From Euptelea pleiosperma (lineage: Eukaryota > Streptophyta > Magnoliopsida > Ranunculales > Eupteleaceae): DNA of 64,000 bases. The stretch covers positions 27,721,913 to 27,785,912 of the forward strand of contig CM068547.1 of assembly GCA_035048495.1 (NCBI GenBank). The letters are read 5' to 3'. The stretch's first letter is position 1. The number at the start of each line of letters is the position of its first letter. The position numbers and the translations under genes were made by a program. A model generated the notes under the pieces. That model was given only the letters and a program-made list of their open reading frames with translations. It was not told the origin of the DNA and made no database searches. This document shows positions 21,226-32,618 of the stretch, one piece after another.

Positions 21226-21560
21226 ACTGGACGAGGCTCATAAAATTTTGTTGATCCACGTGGCACATTTTTAGAGGAAGATGACCGCTCGGATGTTTGG
21301 CCAATCCGTAAGTGGACCTACAAATCAAAAATCAACCTGATTAGTGATTTCTAAGCGTTTGATTGGAGTCATTTTTATGGGTTGATTTTAACGATGGGAA
21401 TTTTAGCTTTTTTTTTTACCATTATTTGGGTACAAGGATCGAAAGGTTTGAAATCACTAATCAGGTTGATTTTTAGTTGGTAGGCCTATCAAGGGATTAA
21501 ACAAACATCCATACGGTCCGCATCCTCTAAAACTGTGCCACGTGGCTCGTATTGTGGGCG
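21226..21560. mobile_element. M1 core copy with both G-boxes
   Basis: CCACGTGGCACATTTTTAG at the left and GTGCCACGTGGCTCG at the right are inverted, with the usual inner arms (GATGTTTGGCCAATCC, CAAACATCCATACGGTC). Confidence 0.8.
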
Positions 21561-22420
21561 ATCATCATAGGCAGTTAGCGAATGTTTAGGCATGGGATCA
21601 GATGGCCCACCAACCCACACAAATCCTTGTATCAACTCTAGGATGGGACACAAATATATCAAGAGCAAAACTGACTATGGAAAGGAGTGCTATTAACTAA
21701 GAATTGGATCATCGGACGGTTGAGATTGGTGGGTGACCTACCTTGATTGCTTGTGATTGGACCGATGATCTCAAATAGATTAATAGCACCATGTGATTGA
21801 GTTAGGGGTTGACTCATATTACAAAGATTTCTTCTGTGATGAAAAAATTGATTATGTGGTCAATTTGATGTTTCCATCAGATGATTAACCTGAACTGCAT
21901 CTGGTGATGCACACATTTACCGTATATACGAGTTTCACACAGTAATAACCACTTTGGTTCACGTCGCTGTCTCTGTCCTCGGTAACGAGAAGAAAACAAC
22001 AAACAAACCGGAGTTTATGTCGGAAATTATTAGATGACAAATATGCCCCCGAAATATTTAAAATCTAATTGGGTGTATTACATAGAGCGGCGGACTACCA
22101 AAACTCATGTTGGTTGGATGGATCCAAGCCACCAATTTCTTACACTCAGTGATGTGATCCAAATAGAGATCATGTTGACAATCCAACCACACAATGAGTT
22201 TACCATATCATGGAGACCATCCTCGTAAAAACATTAGTCCATTCCAACATTCGTAACCTGATGAAAATTGGGATTTTAATTTAAAAAATCCACGATGATC
22301 ATCGTGATGAGGAAAAAGTTCAATCTGTATGGTTGGATTGTTCAACATGATCTCCATGTGAGCCCCACCACCAAAATGTATGAATAGGATGTAAGATTGA
22401 CTCAAGATTGAATATCCATA
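21561..22420. other. Intergenic with a possible inverted repeat
   Basis: GATCATGTTGACAATCC near 22168 and GGATTGTTCAACATGATC near 22336 are inverted, and a GATGATCATCGTGATG hairpin lies between. This suggests an unclassified MITE at about 22150-22370. Confidence 0.45.
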
Positions 22421-22714
22421 CCAAGGTTTAAAAGGGAGCGTTATAACAATATAACGGACTTGGGGCATTACCTTTTTTCCGTTATAACGGATTGTAACTC
22501 ACAGAGGCAAAAATGAAAAAAAAGGAAAAAAAACGCCGCTAAAATTCAAAATTTCAATAACAGAAAAATAATAGTAAATAACGGGTGTATTTTACCCGTC
22601 GTTATAACGGAAAATAACAGCTGAGTGATAAAACGGTATAGAACATAACGGGGGAGGTCCGAATCCGTTATAACCGCCATTATTTTTGTTATAACAGCTG
22701 TTTTTAAACCATGA
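22421..22714. mobile_element. M2 MITE, perfect 6-bp TSD
   Basis: It starts CCAAGGTTTAAAAGGG and ends TTTTTAAACCATGA. TCCATA flanks it on both sides (22415-22420 and 22715-22720). Confidence 0.92.
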
Positions 22715-24089
22715 TCCATACTACACTGAAATTTAGATGAGTGGCAGTGGTCGGGTTCGGCATGGGTTGATGTAATACTAAACCCGACTCAAGTTTAATT
22801 AAACATAGCCAACCTGGGAGCAACTCGGATCCTACCCGGATGTCTGAAAACGGACCCATCATAACGCCATGTGCCCATCCCTAATCAGGGAAACCCCCTC
22901 AAAATTGTCTTATTAGACTCCTAATCATTCATGCTTTCAAATATGAATCCGTTGGATGCGGTCTTATTTATTTCTTAATGATTATTTTACTCTACTAATT
23001 AAATCAATTAATATTGAAAAGTCATAACCAAATGATTAAAATAAATATGTTTTTTTTTCAACATTATATGTGAAAGAGTAAGTGGTAGATGATTGAATTC
23101 GACGGCAATGAGCGGGGGGACACATGGCCGCTTAATTTCTCTAAATAAAATATTATTATTTATTACAATATTATTAGCCCGTTGTAATTCTAGAATTACG
23201 ATAAATTAATTCGCTTAATTGTTGAAATTCTATTTTATTTTTTCAATTTAAATTATATTTCCATCTTTTTTTTCTCATAATATATTAATCTAGCTGTTAT
23301 ATTTTTATTTTATTTTTTTATAGTAATTTTTTTTTATAATTTAAAATTAAACAAAGTTTAAATGAAATAACTAGATTGTTGATGCCGTCATTGGACGAGT
23401 TCGTAATGGAAACCGTCGTTAGAGGGTAGACTCAGGATCAAGTCCTGCAAGTCCTTCCAATGCGACATGTTGCGGTCCATTTGAACCGCCTTTTCTTAAC
23501 TACCGCAATAAAATAAATAAATATATGAATAATTTTTTTTAAATCCTTAAAGTCACAATAGCAGCATCATATGTGGATGACGGTCACCTCAGAAATCACG
23601 GCTGTGACCAAGCCGTCTAGTTTGCATTTTCCGAGGTCAATGCCGACAAATACGATGGCGCGCACCGTGCTACGGTGAATTTTACCCCTAAAGAAATGGT
23701 TAATGTGTCGAGAATAATTATCAATAATCGTCGAAGGCCGAAACAGTGCGAGAGAAAAATGGCGTGCTACAGTTCAAAGTCTCGGCCCATCTTAGTCTGG
23801 AGCGGGATCGGACCCCACCGATCCGATCCAAACCAGGTTCTGTCTCGCCCTGAGAGCACTGTTTTTGAAAAAATATGTATTTTTGGACAACCTGCCATTT
23901 TTGCCACATGAGGGGATGATGTGGCCAATCTTGATTGCCAATGTAGAGCCTTTGAATTGAACACATCAATAATGCCCTTGTACACATCAGGACCATAGAG
24001 CCAGCTTGGCAGCCTGGAGTTGGCTAGCAATGATGTGGGTTTCAGACACCCACCTAAAGAACAAATTTTGATGAGGGAGGTCTACCATC
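22715..24089. other. AT-rich intergenic
   Basis: Long AT-rich part at 22930-23370. A segment around 23890-24000 is related to 25490-25600 (TTGAACAC...AATGCCCTTGT...CACATCA). No gene was supported. Confidence 0.4.
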
Positions 24090-24362
24090 AACGTTGATGA
24101 GGGATGATAGTGTGGGCCATGTGGCACAGTCTTAGAGACTACTGACTGTATAGATGTTTGGCCCATCGCTAGGTAGATTTACATGCCAGAAATCAACCTG
24201 ATTAGTGATTTGTAACCTTTGGATATGTGTACCCCAAATAATGCTCGAAATCCACGGTTAAAAATAAACCATTGAAAAGACTCTAATCCAACGGATAGAA
24301 GTTATTAATTAGGTTGAATTTTGGTATGTACGTCCAGCTAGTGGTGGCCAAACATATTATTG
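24090..24362. mobile_element. M1 copy, right end truncated
   Basis: The left end GGGCCATGTGGCACAGTC and arm GACTGTATAGATGTTTGGCCC are present. The sequence stops after the right-hand GGCCAAACAT without the final arm. Confidence 0.7.
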
Positions 24363-24434
24363 TCGTTTCTAACCATATACCATGGAGATCAAACATGTCT
24401 CTAACCGTATTCCAAATGGCGTTAGTTGTTCCTA

Positions 24435-24796
24435 CCATGGTTTTAAAAACCTCCGTTTAATGGTAACGCCCCAAGCCCGTTTCCGTTAAAACTGTTTAAA
24501 CATGTTTTGATGCTTTAAATTAAACGGCCATTTTTTTTTTGTTTTAACGGCCGTTAAATTTTGATTTTTTTGGAAAAAACAGTCGTTAAATCCGTTTAAT
24601 TCCATGTTATTTTTAATTTTTAAATTTCAAAATTCAAAATCTGAATTTCAGTGCCATTTTTCCGTTAAATTCCATTAAATATTTTTTTCTTTTTTTTTTC
24701 ATTTTTGCCCTGGCCGTTTCAATATGTTTAAATGGCCATTTAAACGGTAACACCCCAGTCTGTTAAACCGTTAAAACAGCCTCCTTTAAACCTTGG
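24435..24796. mobile_element. M2 MITE
   Basis: It starts CCATGGTTTTAAAAACC and ends CCTTTAAACCTTGG. The flanks TTCCTA and TTCTTA agree at five of six bases. It is a diverged subtype with TTTAAACGGCC words. Confidence 0.85.
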
Positions 24797-25708
24797 TTCT
24801 TACATCCGAGAAGAGATGACTTTGAATAATTTTTAAAGAAAGAAAAATATTATTGTTGTTTCATAGTTTGGTTCCTATTTCCTTTCTTAATTCAGTAATG
24901 TTTCGAAACTCCAGTTTAGTCAAAACTCTTCTTGACTCAAGCAGCACAATAGTATAAAATATAAAGAATACTAAATAAAGAGTTTCTCTAAGAAAAACTC
25001 TCAACTACCAAACAAAGTTATCTCCCAATTTAATATTGGAGAAGAACGAAACTTGGATGTTATTGAAGTGCAAAGCCGAACAGCTACCAATCCAACAACT
25101 TGGATGACCCACCATGTATTGCACCTCTCAATACGGAGAGAGTAAATATTGTTCAGAAATGGGATGCTTCTCAACTATTATAATGAGGCTCACCCCTTTA
25201 GCCATGAGCTGACCGTTTTAGCTGTCAGCGATTTGTCTTCGGTCGAGCATATGTGGGTTGGCTATTGGATCATGCAGAGTCCATTCTACATGGATCTAGG
25301 GGGGTTTCTGGAGGCAAATACATTCTAGTTCCTCAACTTTTGTCTCTGCACGAGTCCAGGGGCCATAACCTTTTTCTTACCGCTTCGTTCGTGATTTTTT
25401 TTTTAATTTTTTAATATTAAAAGAAATATTAAATTAAATCATAAAGGAAATTATTTTTTTAGATAGGCTATCAAAAACTTTTTTACGCGTGACCCACCAT
25501 TTTGTGCCATAGGAGGGTTGATATGTCGAATCCAAGCCATCTAACTGATAGAGAACCCTATGGATTGAACACCTCAACAAATGCCCTTGTCCACATCAAA
25601 CCCGTATCCCACCATGTATTGTACCTCTCAATAAGGATAGCGTAAATATTGTTTGGAAATGGAATGCTTCTCAACTATTATAACGAAGCTCACCCCTTCA
25701 GCGCGAAA
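24797..25708. repeat. Intergenic with a ~105-bp direct repeat
   Basis: The segment starting CCACCATGTATTGCACCTCTC at 25108 recurs from 25610 with several changes, up to GCTCACCCCTT. The spacing is about 500 bp. No gene between them was supported. Confidence 0.6.
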
Positions 25709-26005
25709 CCAAGGTCTATAAGGGATGTTAACGGGCTAGAGGCGTTACCATTTTTTCCGTTATAATGGATTGTAACGCATAGGGGCAAAAATGGAATATA
25801 ATTACGCTAAAATTCAAAATTTCAATAAAATTCATAATGTAAAAAAGCAAAAAATAATGGACTTTTTTTTAACTTTTTCAGAAAGTAACGGTCGTTTTAA
25901 CGAAAATACGGTAAATAGCAGCCGTTATTTTCTGAGCGTTAAAACAGTATATAATGTATCGGGGGAGGTCCAAATCCGTAATAATGGCCATTTTTTATAC
26001 CATGG
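25709..26005. mobile_element. M2 MITE
   Basis: It starts CCAAGGTCTATAAGGGATG and ends TTTTTTATACCATGG with the usual interior landmarks. The flanks are too diverged to prove the target duplication. Confidence 0.8.
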
Positions 26006-26258
26006 TGAAAACATCTATTAAAGTTGAACCCAAGTGAAGGTCTTTTAGTCCTTTTGCATTTTACTTTCTAAAATTATTTAATTTAGGTAAATGGGTTGCA
26101 AGGATTATTTGACTTCTAAAATGGGCACTTACGTGTAATACGCCTAACCCCATTTCTCCGATTGCAGGATAATAATGCTTACCTTGTATAATTTTCATTT
26201 TTCTTTTTGGTGGTTGGTAAGATATGTGGTTTTGGCCACATCCAACAAATTATATTAA

Positions 26259-26761
26259 GGGTCTCTTTTGGTACGTGAGAAAAAGAGTTCCGATGGCGAA
26301 TATTTAGCCAGGCGAATATTTAGCCAGGCGAATATTATCTTGGCTAAATATTTGCTCATATCAATATTGAACAATGTTTGGTATGTGTATGAGCTAGCTC
26401 ACTTCAGCTTACTTCATTTTCTTTCAATTTGAGTGGGTCCCACATATCACAGAAAGTCAAAAATAGGTTGGGCGAGTGTGGGAACTACATATTACATCAA
26501 AGGATAAAAAAAAAAATTCATTTTTATCTTTTTTATATATTAAAAAATTAATTTTTATTGAAAATAGTGATTTTTCGACGAGAAAATAAAATTTTCTCAC
26601 CAAGGCATAATCGGCGTGAAAATATTTTTCCGCTGCGGAGGGCAAATATGTGGGCCCGGCTAAATATTTGCCGATGGTGAGTGGCTGCCAAATGCAGCGG
26701 GCGAATATTAGTGCGGCTAAATATTTTATTCGCCCGCCACGGTGTGTTACTGAACAGGCCC
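26259..26761. mobile_element. Tourist-like MITE with TAA target duplication
   Basis: The ends GGGTCTCTTTTGGTACGTG and CGGTGTGTTACTGAACAGGCCC are imperfect inverted repeats followed by inverted GGCGAATATTTAGCC words. TAA flanks both sides. These features fit PIF/Harbinger-type miniature elements. About 503 bp, non-coding. Confidence 0.75.
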
Positions 26762-26948
26762 TAAGAGAAAAATTTACAATCTTCTGTACAAATTTGTTCT
26801 TGTCGGAAGGAATGCTAGTCCTTGCGCGTGTAGGAAAAAAAAAATTCCTATACACCCTTTATGCTGGACGCATATACATATGTAAGAGTATTTTGGTAAA
26901 GAAGCTCATATTTGCACACCCCATTTCCTATCTCGGTGGACTCCCAGT

Positions 26949-27379
26949 GGAGCACACCCCAAAAAAAGACAGATCTCTCTAAAACTTGGTTGACCAGTGA
27001 CCATCACTGACCGCCCCACAAAATGAGCCACATGGCACATTTTTAGAGGACACTGACCGTGTAGAGGTTTGGCCAATCTCTAGGTGGACCTACAAACCAA
27101 AATTCAACTTGATTAGTGATTTCCAAGCATTGAATGGGGCCATTTTCATGGGTTGAATTAACTGTGGGAATTTGAGCGTTATCAACCATTATTTGGGGTA
27201 CAAGATCGAAAGGTTGAAAATCACTAATCAGGCTGATTTTTTGTTTGTAGGTCCACCTAGGGATTGGCCAAACATCCATACGGTTAGTGTCCTATAAAAT
27301 ATGCCACGTGGCTCATTTTGTGAGCCGTCACCGGTCAGCCAAGTTTTAGAGAGAGATCTCTCTTTTTGGGGCGTGCCCC
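26949..27379. mobile_element. M1 element with GGGGCACGCCCC-type ends
   Basis: The left end GGAGCACACCCCAAAAA and right end TTTTTGGGGCGTGCCCC are extended by AGATCTCTCT, AAAACTTGG and TGACC arms, making terminal repeats of about 55 bp. They enclose a full M1 core with a right-hand GCCACGTGGC. This is another distinct terminal module around the same core. Confidence 0.82.
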
Positions 27380-27383
27380 GATG

Positions 27384-27865
27384 GTGAACAGAGAGAAACT
27401 GCAGTCACAGACGATTTGTCGATTCTCATAATTAAAAGTCACCTTAGGGCCGCTAAATGTCGAAACCTAAAATTCAAAGCCAACTTTATATCCGAGAAGA
27501 ACACGAAAATACGACGTCGACAAAGTCCGAGATGGGTCGAATACTCGGAACCAGACTGGACAAGACTTATCATTCATAAATCAGATCTAAGGGTACTTGA
27601 AATCATATATTGGTGTGTTGTCTTCTTCGTAATTTACATAAATGTTGCTTGACAATGATATCTAATGAAATACGGTTCGAAGGATCGTCTTCGTAACGAC
27701 ATGTTTGGCCTATAGAATGTTAGGACCAGTCTGAACGGGCACGGGATGTTTGAATAGTGCAAATGGGAAGGATAAGAAGACATTGATTGCGAAAAAACAA
27801 TAGCACGGATTATGAGCCGCAAAACCGGTACATTTCAACCACGGATTCTATTCGAAAATAAGACT
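27384..27865. repeat. Dispersed repeat R, copy 1
   Basis: It is nearly identical over its length to 30936-31415 and has a diverged relative at 37108-37490. Landmarks are ACGATTTGTCGATTCTCAT, CGAATACTCGGAACCAGACT and ACGACATGTTTGGCC. It has no coding capacity of note and could be non-coding sequence of a retroelement. Confidence 0.75.
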
Positions 27866-28690
27866 TTTATATCCGAATCCGTTATAACGGCCGTTTTTTA
27901 AACCATGGTTGTGACTATGGACGGCTCGATGTCTAATCACCATTCTTTTGGGTTGAGCCGAAGCATACGAGCCCATTTGTGTTTGGAGCCTTAAAATTCA
28001 AAGGCGAGTACGATTAATGGGTTTGTAAGTACAGTACAAAATGGCCCGCCGCTGGACTAAAAAAATCAAACCAAACAATAAGCTCAGATGACCACAAAGA
28101 AGACGACGGAGTCCAATGAGGTGGGAGCACCAGCCATCTATAATGGACGGAATAGTCGGAACCAGTAACCATGGTTTAAAAAACGGTTGTTATAACGAAA
28201 ATAATGACCATTATAATGGTGACGCCCAAACCCCATTATAACGGAAATAATCACCGTTATTTTGAAGAAAAAGAAGTAATAGAATATTTATTTGACATTT
28301 TTTTACTCGGACGTGACTGATGTGACCCCATTATAACAGTCATAATTGTAATGTTAAGGGTCCGTTATACTGTTATAATGGAGCATTGAACACACTTAGG
28401 CCCTGCTTGTTTGCAGCACTGGGATGCATTTTGCACTCTGATGCAAATCTGGTAAGTTAAATTGCAATCACTCACCACATTTTTCGGGCTGCACATGCTT
28501 GCATCCATTTTCTTAAAGATTTTGCAAGGGCTTGGCAACCATGTGAACGCCAGCTCATTTTGCACGCCCCCAACCAATCACATGTGATCCCAAAACTGTG
28601 GCAAGTGAGTGCATTGCATCCGATTTGCATTGAACCAAGCAGGGTCTTAAGTAGAGTCAAATGCAACCAACCAAATCCGACAAAAAAAAA
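27866..28690. repeat. Outlying diverged unit of the 817-bp tandem repeat, interrupted
   Basis: It begins with an M2 right end (CCGTTTTTTAAACCATGG, ending 27908), then follows the same order as the 32619-34940 units: CTAATCACCATTC, GGGTTTGTAAGTACAGTACAA, CAAACCAAACAATAAGC, GGAACCAGTAACCATGG, an M2-derived part, and GAGTCAAATGCAACC. A Tourist-like MITE (28399-28646) interrupts it. Confidence 0.8.
28399..28646. mobile_element. Tourist-like MITE, TTA target duplication with known empty site
   Basis: The ends GGCCCTGCTTG and CAAGCAGGGTC are inverted; TTA flanks both sides. The three related tandem units at 33 to 35 kb keep the unbroken site (CACTTAAG or CACTTGAG), so the insertion is directly confirmed. 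Confidence 0.9.
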
Positions 28691-29502
28691 ACTAATAAAA
28701 ACAAAGATAAGTGTGGGTGGGAACAATTGACCTTCAGACCTTCCTTCCACCATTTAGTTTGGAGTCTTGTCCCTTCACTATTCAATGATGCTGCTCAAAA
28801 AGCGCCCCCAACACCAATAAAGTTGCACAACGTGTAACTTGGAAAACTAAGAAATCTTGCCGAACAGTTTTCCTTCTTTTTTCAAATATGTTTGTTTTTC
28901 AAAGAAAAATAAATGAATTCTAGAACTTGTGGTTTCTAGAAATTTAGATTCTACGAATTAAAATTTCTCTGTGTTTAATTGTATCATGGAATTTGCAAAT
29001 GAATTCCAATATAAATGCTTGGATTTCTAGAAGAGTTGAAGTTTCTCACATAATTACGCAAATGCGTAGATCTATGTGCCATTCATGCTACTGATCTTGT
29101 TAATTAGGATCAAATTTTATGCTTTTTCTTGGTATTTTCTTTTTAAATTTTTGTACTTTTGATAAAAATAAAATATAATATAATATTTTTTATAATTTAC
29201 ATACTTTATGTAAATTTTATAGATTTATGCGTCATTCATGCTACTGATCTTGTTAGCTAATGTAATTATTAAAATTATATGCTTTTTCTTGTCTTTTTAT
29301 TTAAAAATAAGAATATAATATATATATTTATATAATTTAGATATTGGTAAAATATAAAAAAAAAAAATTTAATTTTGAGTTTTAATATTTTTATGAAATT
29401 ATCTCTTTTATTAAAATTTAATGAACTTTTTAAAGAATATATAATTTCATTTCATTTTTGGTAATTTTTAAAATTTTATGGTTTTTATTAAGTTTATAAC
29501 AA
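28691..29502. other. AT-rich intergenic with a local duplication
   Basis: CATTCATGCTACTGATCTTGTTA occurs near 29081 and 29231 with AT-rich tails, an approximate 150-bp duplication. No gene. Confidence 0.5.
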
Positions 29503-30156
29503 CGGAAAATTGCAGAAAAGAAAATAAACTTTAATTTATTTACAAAAAAGAATACAACTTTTCGCAAATCCCAAAAAAGAAAACGAAGAATACAACTTTC
29601 AAAGGGCGTTTCGTCTGCTGTCAGTCCAATCAGTCATCGACTGACTAACGAATGACTGATGGCTGACACGTCTGACAAACACCCTTTTAAAGGGCGTTTA
29701 TTCTTGAGAAGTTTTAAAAAACGTCCCATAATTCCTCAACTTCTAAACCAATCTATGAATATCGGAATGATCTGAATTTTTGTGAGGATGATCTCCTCAC
29801 CGTAGAGATCATCCTCACCAAAAATCAGCCATTGATTCATCTTCTGGGTACGCCAAAATGGGCGTAAAAATTGGGGTATCAAAAAACGCCATTTAAAATA
29901 ACGTCTGTCAGGTTGTCAGATGTCGGACTGACACTGACAGACGTTTTTCAAAAAGGCGTTTATTAGTGAAAAACGCCATTTAAAAGGGAGTTTGTCAGAA
30001 AAAACGCCCTTTTAAAGGGCGTTTTTTTAATAAACATGTGCCACGTCATGAAACGCCCTTTTAAAGAGCGTTTCGTTTTCTTTTTTGGGATTTGCGAAAA
30101 CTTGTATTCTTTTTTGTAAATGAATTAAAGTTGGTTTTCTTTTCCGCAATTTTCCG
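29503..30156. mobile_element. Mutator-like MITE, ~100-bp TIRs, perfect 9-bp TSD
   Basis: The ends CGGAAAATTGCAGAAAAG and CTTTTCCGCAATTTTCCG are extended inverted for about 100 bp. TTATAACAA flanks both sides exactly (29494-29502, 30157-30165). The inside is built of AAACGCCC, TTTAAA and GGGCGTTT modules and a GATGATCTCC/GGAGATCATC-type hairpin at 29787. No transposase. Confidence 0.93.
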
Positions 30157-30935
30157 TTATAACAATTTTATTTAATATTTATGAATTTAATAATTGATAA
30201 AAAAATATTTATTATTTGTTCAAAACATCTCATTTCATTTCACACGGTTTTGGATTGTATCAGTTGATCCGGATCTGTATACTTAAAATGTCCCACTCGG
30301 AAATGAGATTCTAGGAATTTGAAGTTTCTCCCATGGTTTTAAAAATAGCCGTTTAAACGGTAATCATGTGACCTTAATTAGTCCTATAACATTATATTAG
30401 GCCCTCGGCGATATTTTATGAAATTGTGGATGATGGTAATTAGGGCTGTAAATTTGTACCCGTTTAACTGAATTCAAATTGGAAAATAAAAAAGAGTTGG
30501 AACCAGAACTGGACGAATAATAACAGTTCCAGTTTTGGGTAGTTTGATTTAGAATCGAACCAGAACCAATATATAAATATAGTGTTAAATTTGTCATATT
30601 ATCAAGATTAATTGGAACTTATATACCCAAAACTGACCAGAATCAAATAATCGGTTCTTATTCTGGATCCATCATTTTGAGAATCGGAACCGATAGGAAT
30701 CAAAACTGATAAGAACCGATAATATAATCGGTTCCTATTATGGGTACCTTAGGTACTGAACTAGAATCGACCGGTTGATATCCTTAATGATGGCGGGAAC
30801 GACATAAAATGCAGTGGTTGCATTGTCCGAATCGATGAACATGTACCCCTTGGTAGTTTGAAGTACAATTTCTAGAAAAAGTTTTCGTCGATTATTCAGT
30901 AAAACGAAGGAACGAAGAAACATGTTAATGGTGAT
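30157..30935. other. Intergenic, GGTTCC-rich degenerate repeat
   Basis: The 30430-30780 part has the same AACCAGAACC/GGTTCC texture as 6891-7240. A CCATGGTTTTAAAAATAGCC start at 30332 is an M2 end fragment. Confidence 0.45.
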
Positions 30936-31555
30936 CAGAGATAAAATGCAGTCACGGACGATTTGTCGATTCTCATAATTAAAAGTCATCGTAGGACCGC
31001 TAAATGTCGAAACTTAAAATTCAAAGCCGACTTTATATCCGAGAAGAACACGAAAACTACGACATCGACAAAGTCCGAGATGGGTCGAATACTCGGAACC
31101 AGACTGGACATGACTTATCATTCATAAATCAGATCTAAGGGTACTTGAAATCATATATTGGTGTGTTGTCTTCTTCGTAATTTACATAAATGTTGCTTGA
31201 CAATGATATCTAATGAAATACGGTTCGAAGAATCGTCTTTGTAACGACATGTTTGGCCTCTAGAATGTTAGGACCGGTTTGAACGGGCACGCGATGTTTG
31301 AATAGTGCAAATGGGAAGGATAAGAAGACATTGATTGCGAAAAAACAAGCACGGATTATGAGCCGGGACACGGGTACACTTCAACCACGGATTCTATTCG
31401 AAAATAGGACGTTTTTAGGTCCATCCGAATTGGGTCCTTGGTTTTTTTTTTTTTGAGCTGGAAACGGGTACACTTCAACCACGGATTCTATTCGAAAACA
31501 GGACGTTTTTAGGTCCATCCGAATTGGGTCCTTGGTTTTTTTTTTTTTTTTTTAA
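30936..31555. repeat. Dispersed repeat R, copy 2, with a 94-bp tandem tail
   Basis: 30936-31415 matches 27384-27865 closely. The segment CGGGTACACTTCAACCACGG at 31371 recurs at 31465, giving a 94-bp tandem duplication, each unit ending in a T-run. Confidence 0.8.
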
Positions 31556-31636
31556 ATCAATTTGGCCGTTGAGGCTGTTCGTTTGGTGTCATTATGTGGG
31601 ATGTCTATGAGCTTAAACTTTGATGATGATACACAT

Positions 31637-31835
31637 GGGTGTGTTTGGATGCTCGGATTTCGCGCCCTACCCTTGTACCAGGTTGATGGAAAACCCTTAT
31701 TCATTAGAGTTATCCTTAACTATGAAAACACCGCAAAGCATACAAAATGAGGGGAGTCAAAACATAAACTGAAATTTCTTACTCAGTTTAGGTTTGAACA
31801 AGCTAGAGCTAACCCCATGTAGAGCAAACACACCC
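31637..31835. mobile_element. hAT-like MITE with GGGTGTGTTTG ends
   Basis: GGGTGTGTTTGG at the left and CAAACACACCC at the right are inverted. A related copy lies at 37682-37853 with matching outside sequence, so both were copied as part of a larger unit. Confidence 0.75.
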
Positions 31836-32618
31836 TTTGGTTCTTTTGGGTGAAGTATCAACATTTAACTGCTTTGAATATTTTATGAGATAGGGTTGGC
31901 AATGGATCGGGTTAGAGTCGGATTGGTACTGATCTGGTACCAATATCCAATAAAAAATCCTATCGATCCAGACTCGATTAGGTCAATAAAATTCAGTTCC
32001 GGAACCAATCCGATATGATTAGATTAATTCTAAGTCTGATCTAATCCTATACGTGATAAGAACATGGTCGATCCGGTACCGATCCGACATACCACTAAGA
32101 AGATAGGCCTGCAGAGGAATTCCTTTGGCTCCCATGGCCCCATAATAGATGTTGAGCATGCAATCGCCGACGTTTATAATGTAGAAGTCCGCAATTCGCT
32201 GAATTATTCGTGAATTTTATGAGTTACTTGAAAATGAATTATTCAGCAATCCAATTAAAAGATTCCGAATGGTTAGCAAATTTATTGGACTTGGCCGAAT
32301 AACTCTCGATTCATTCTAGAGAGCGGCACGTGATGCCAGAAGGGGAGTCGTGAGGAGTAGTTGACGCACGCTGACGTGTTCAGGTGGGAAAAGACTACAA
32401 GAACCCTGTAATACAACTAAATGCAAAAATTTAAAAAAGAAAAAAGAAAAAAGGGACGCTTTTCTAAAAATTGTGTAAAGACTAAAGTATCCCATATTTA
32501 ATATATTCTACTTATTAAAGACAGAAGTAATTAAAGAAATGAACTAATGAAAAGATGGACATTCTGAGAATTTTAGAGGTACCGTGACTAACGCAAGAAC
32601 CCCCTTCGTTCTTTAGAA
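31836..32618. other. Intergenic, nothing firm
   Basis: GGTACCGATCC-type words occur at 31890-32100 and AT-rich DNA with GAATTATTC words at 32200-32260. No gene. Confidence 0.4.
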
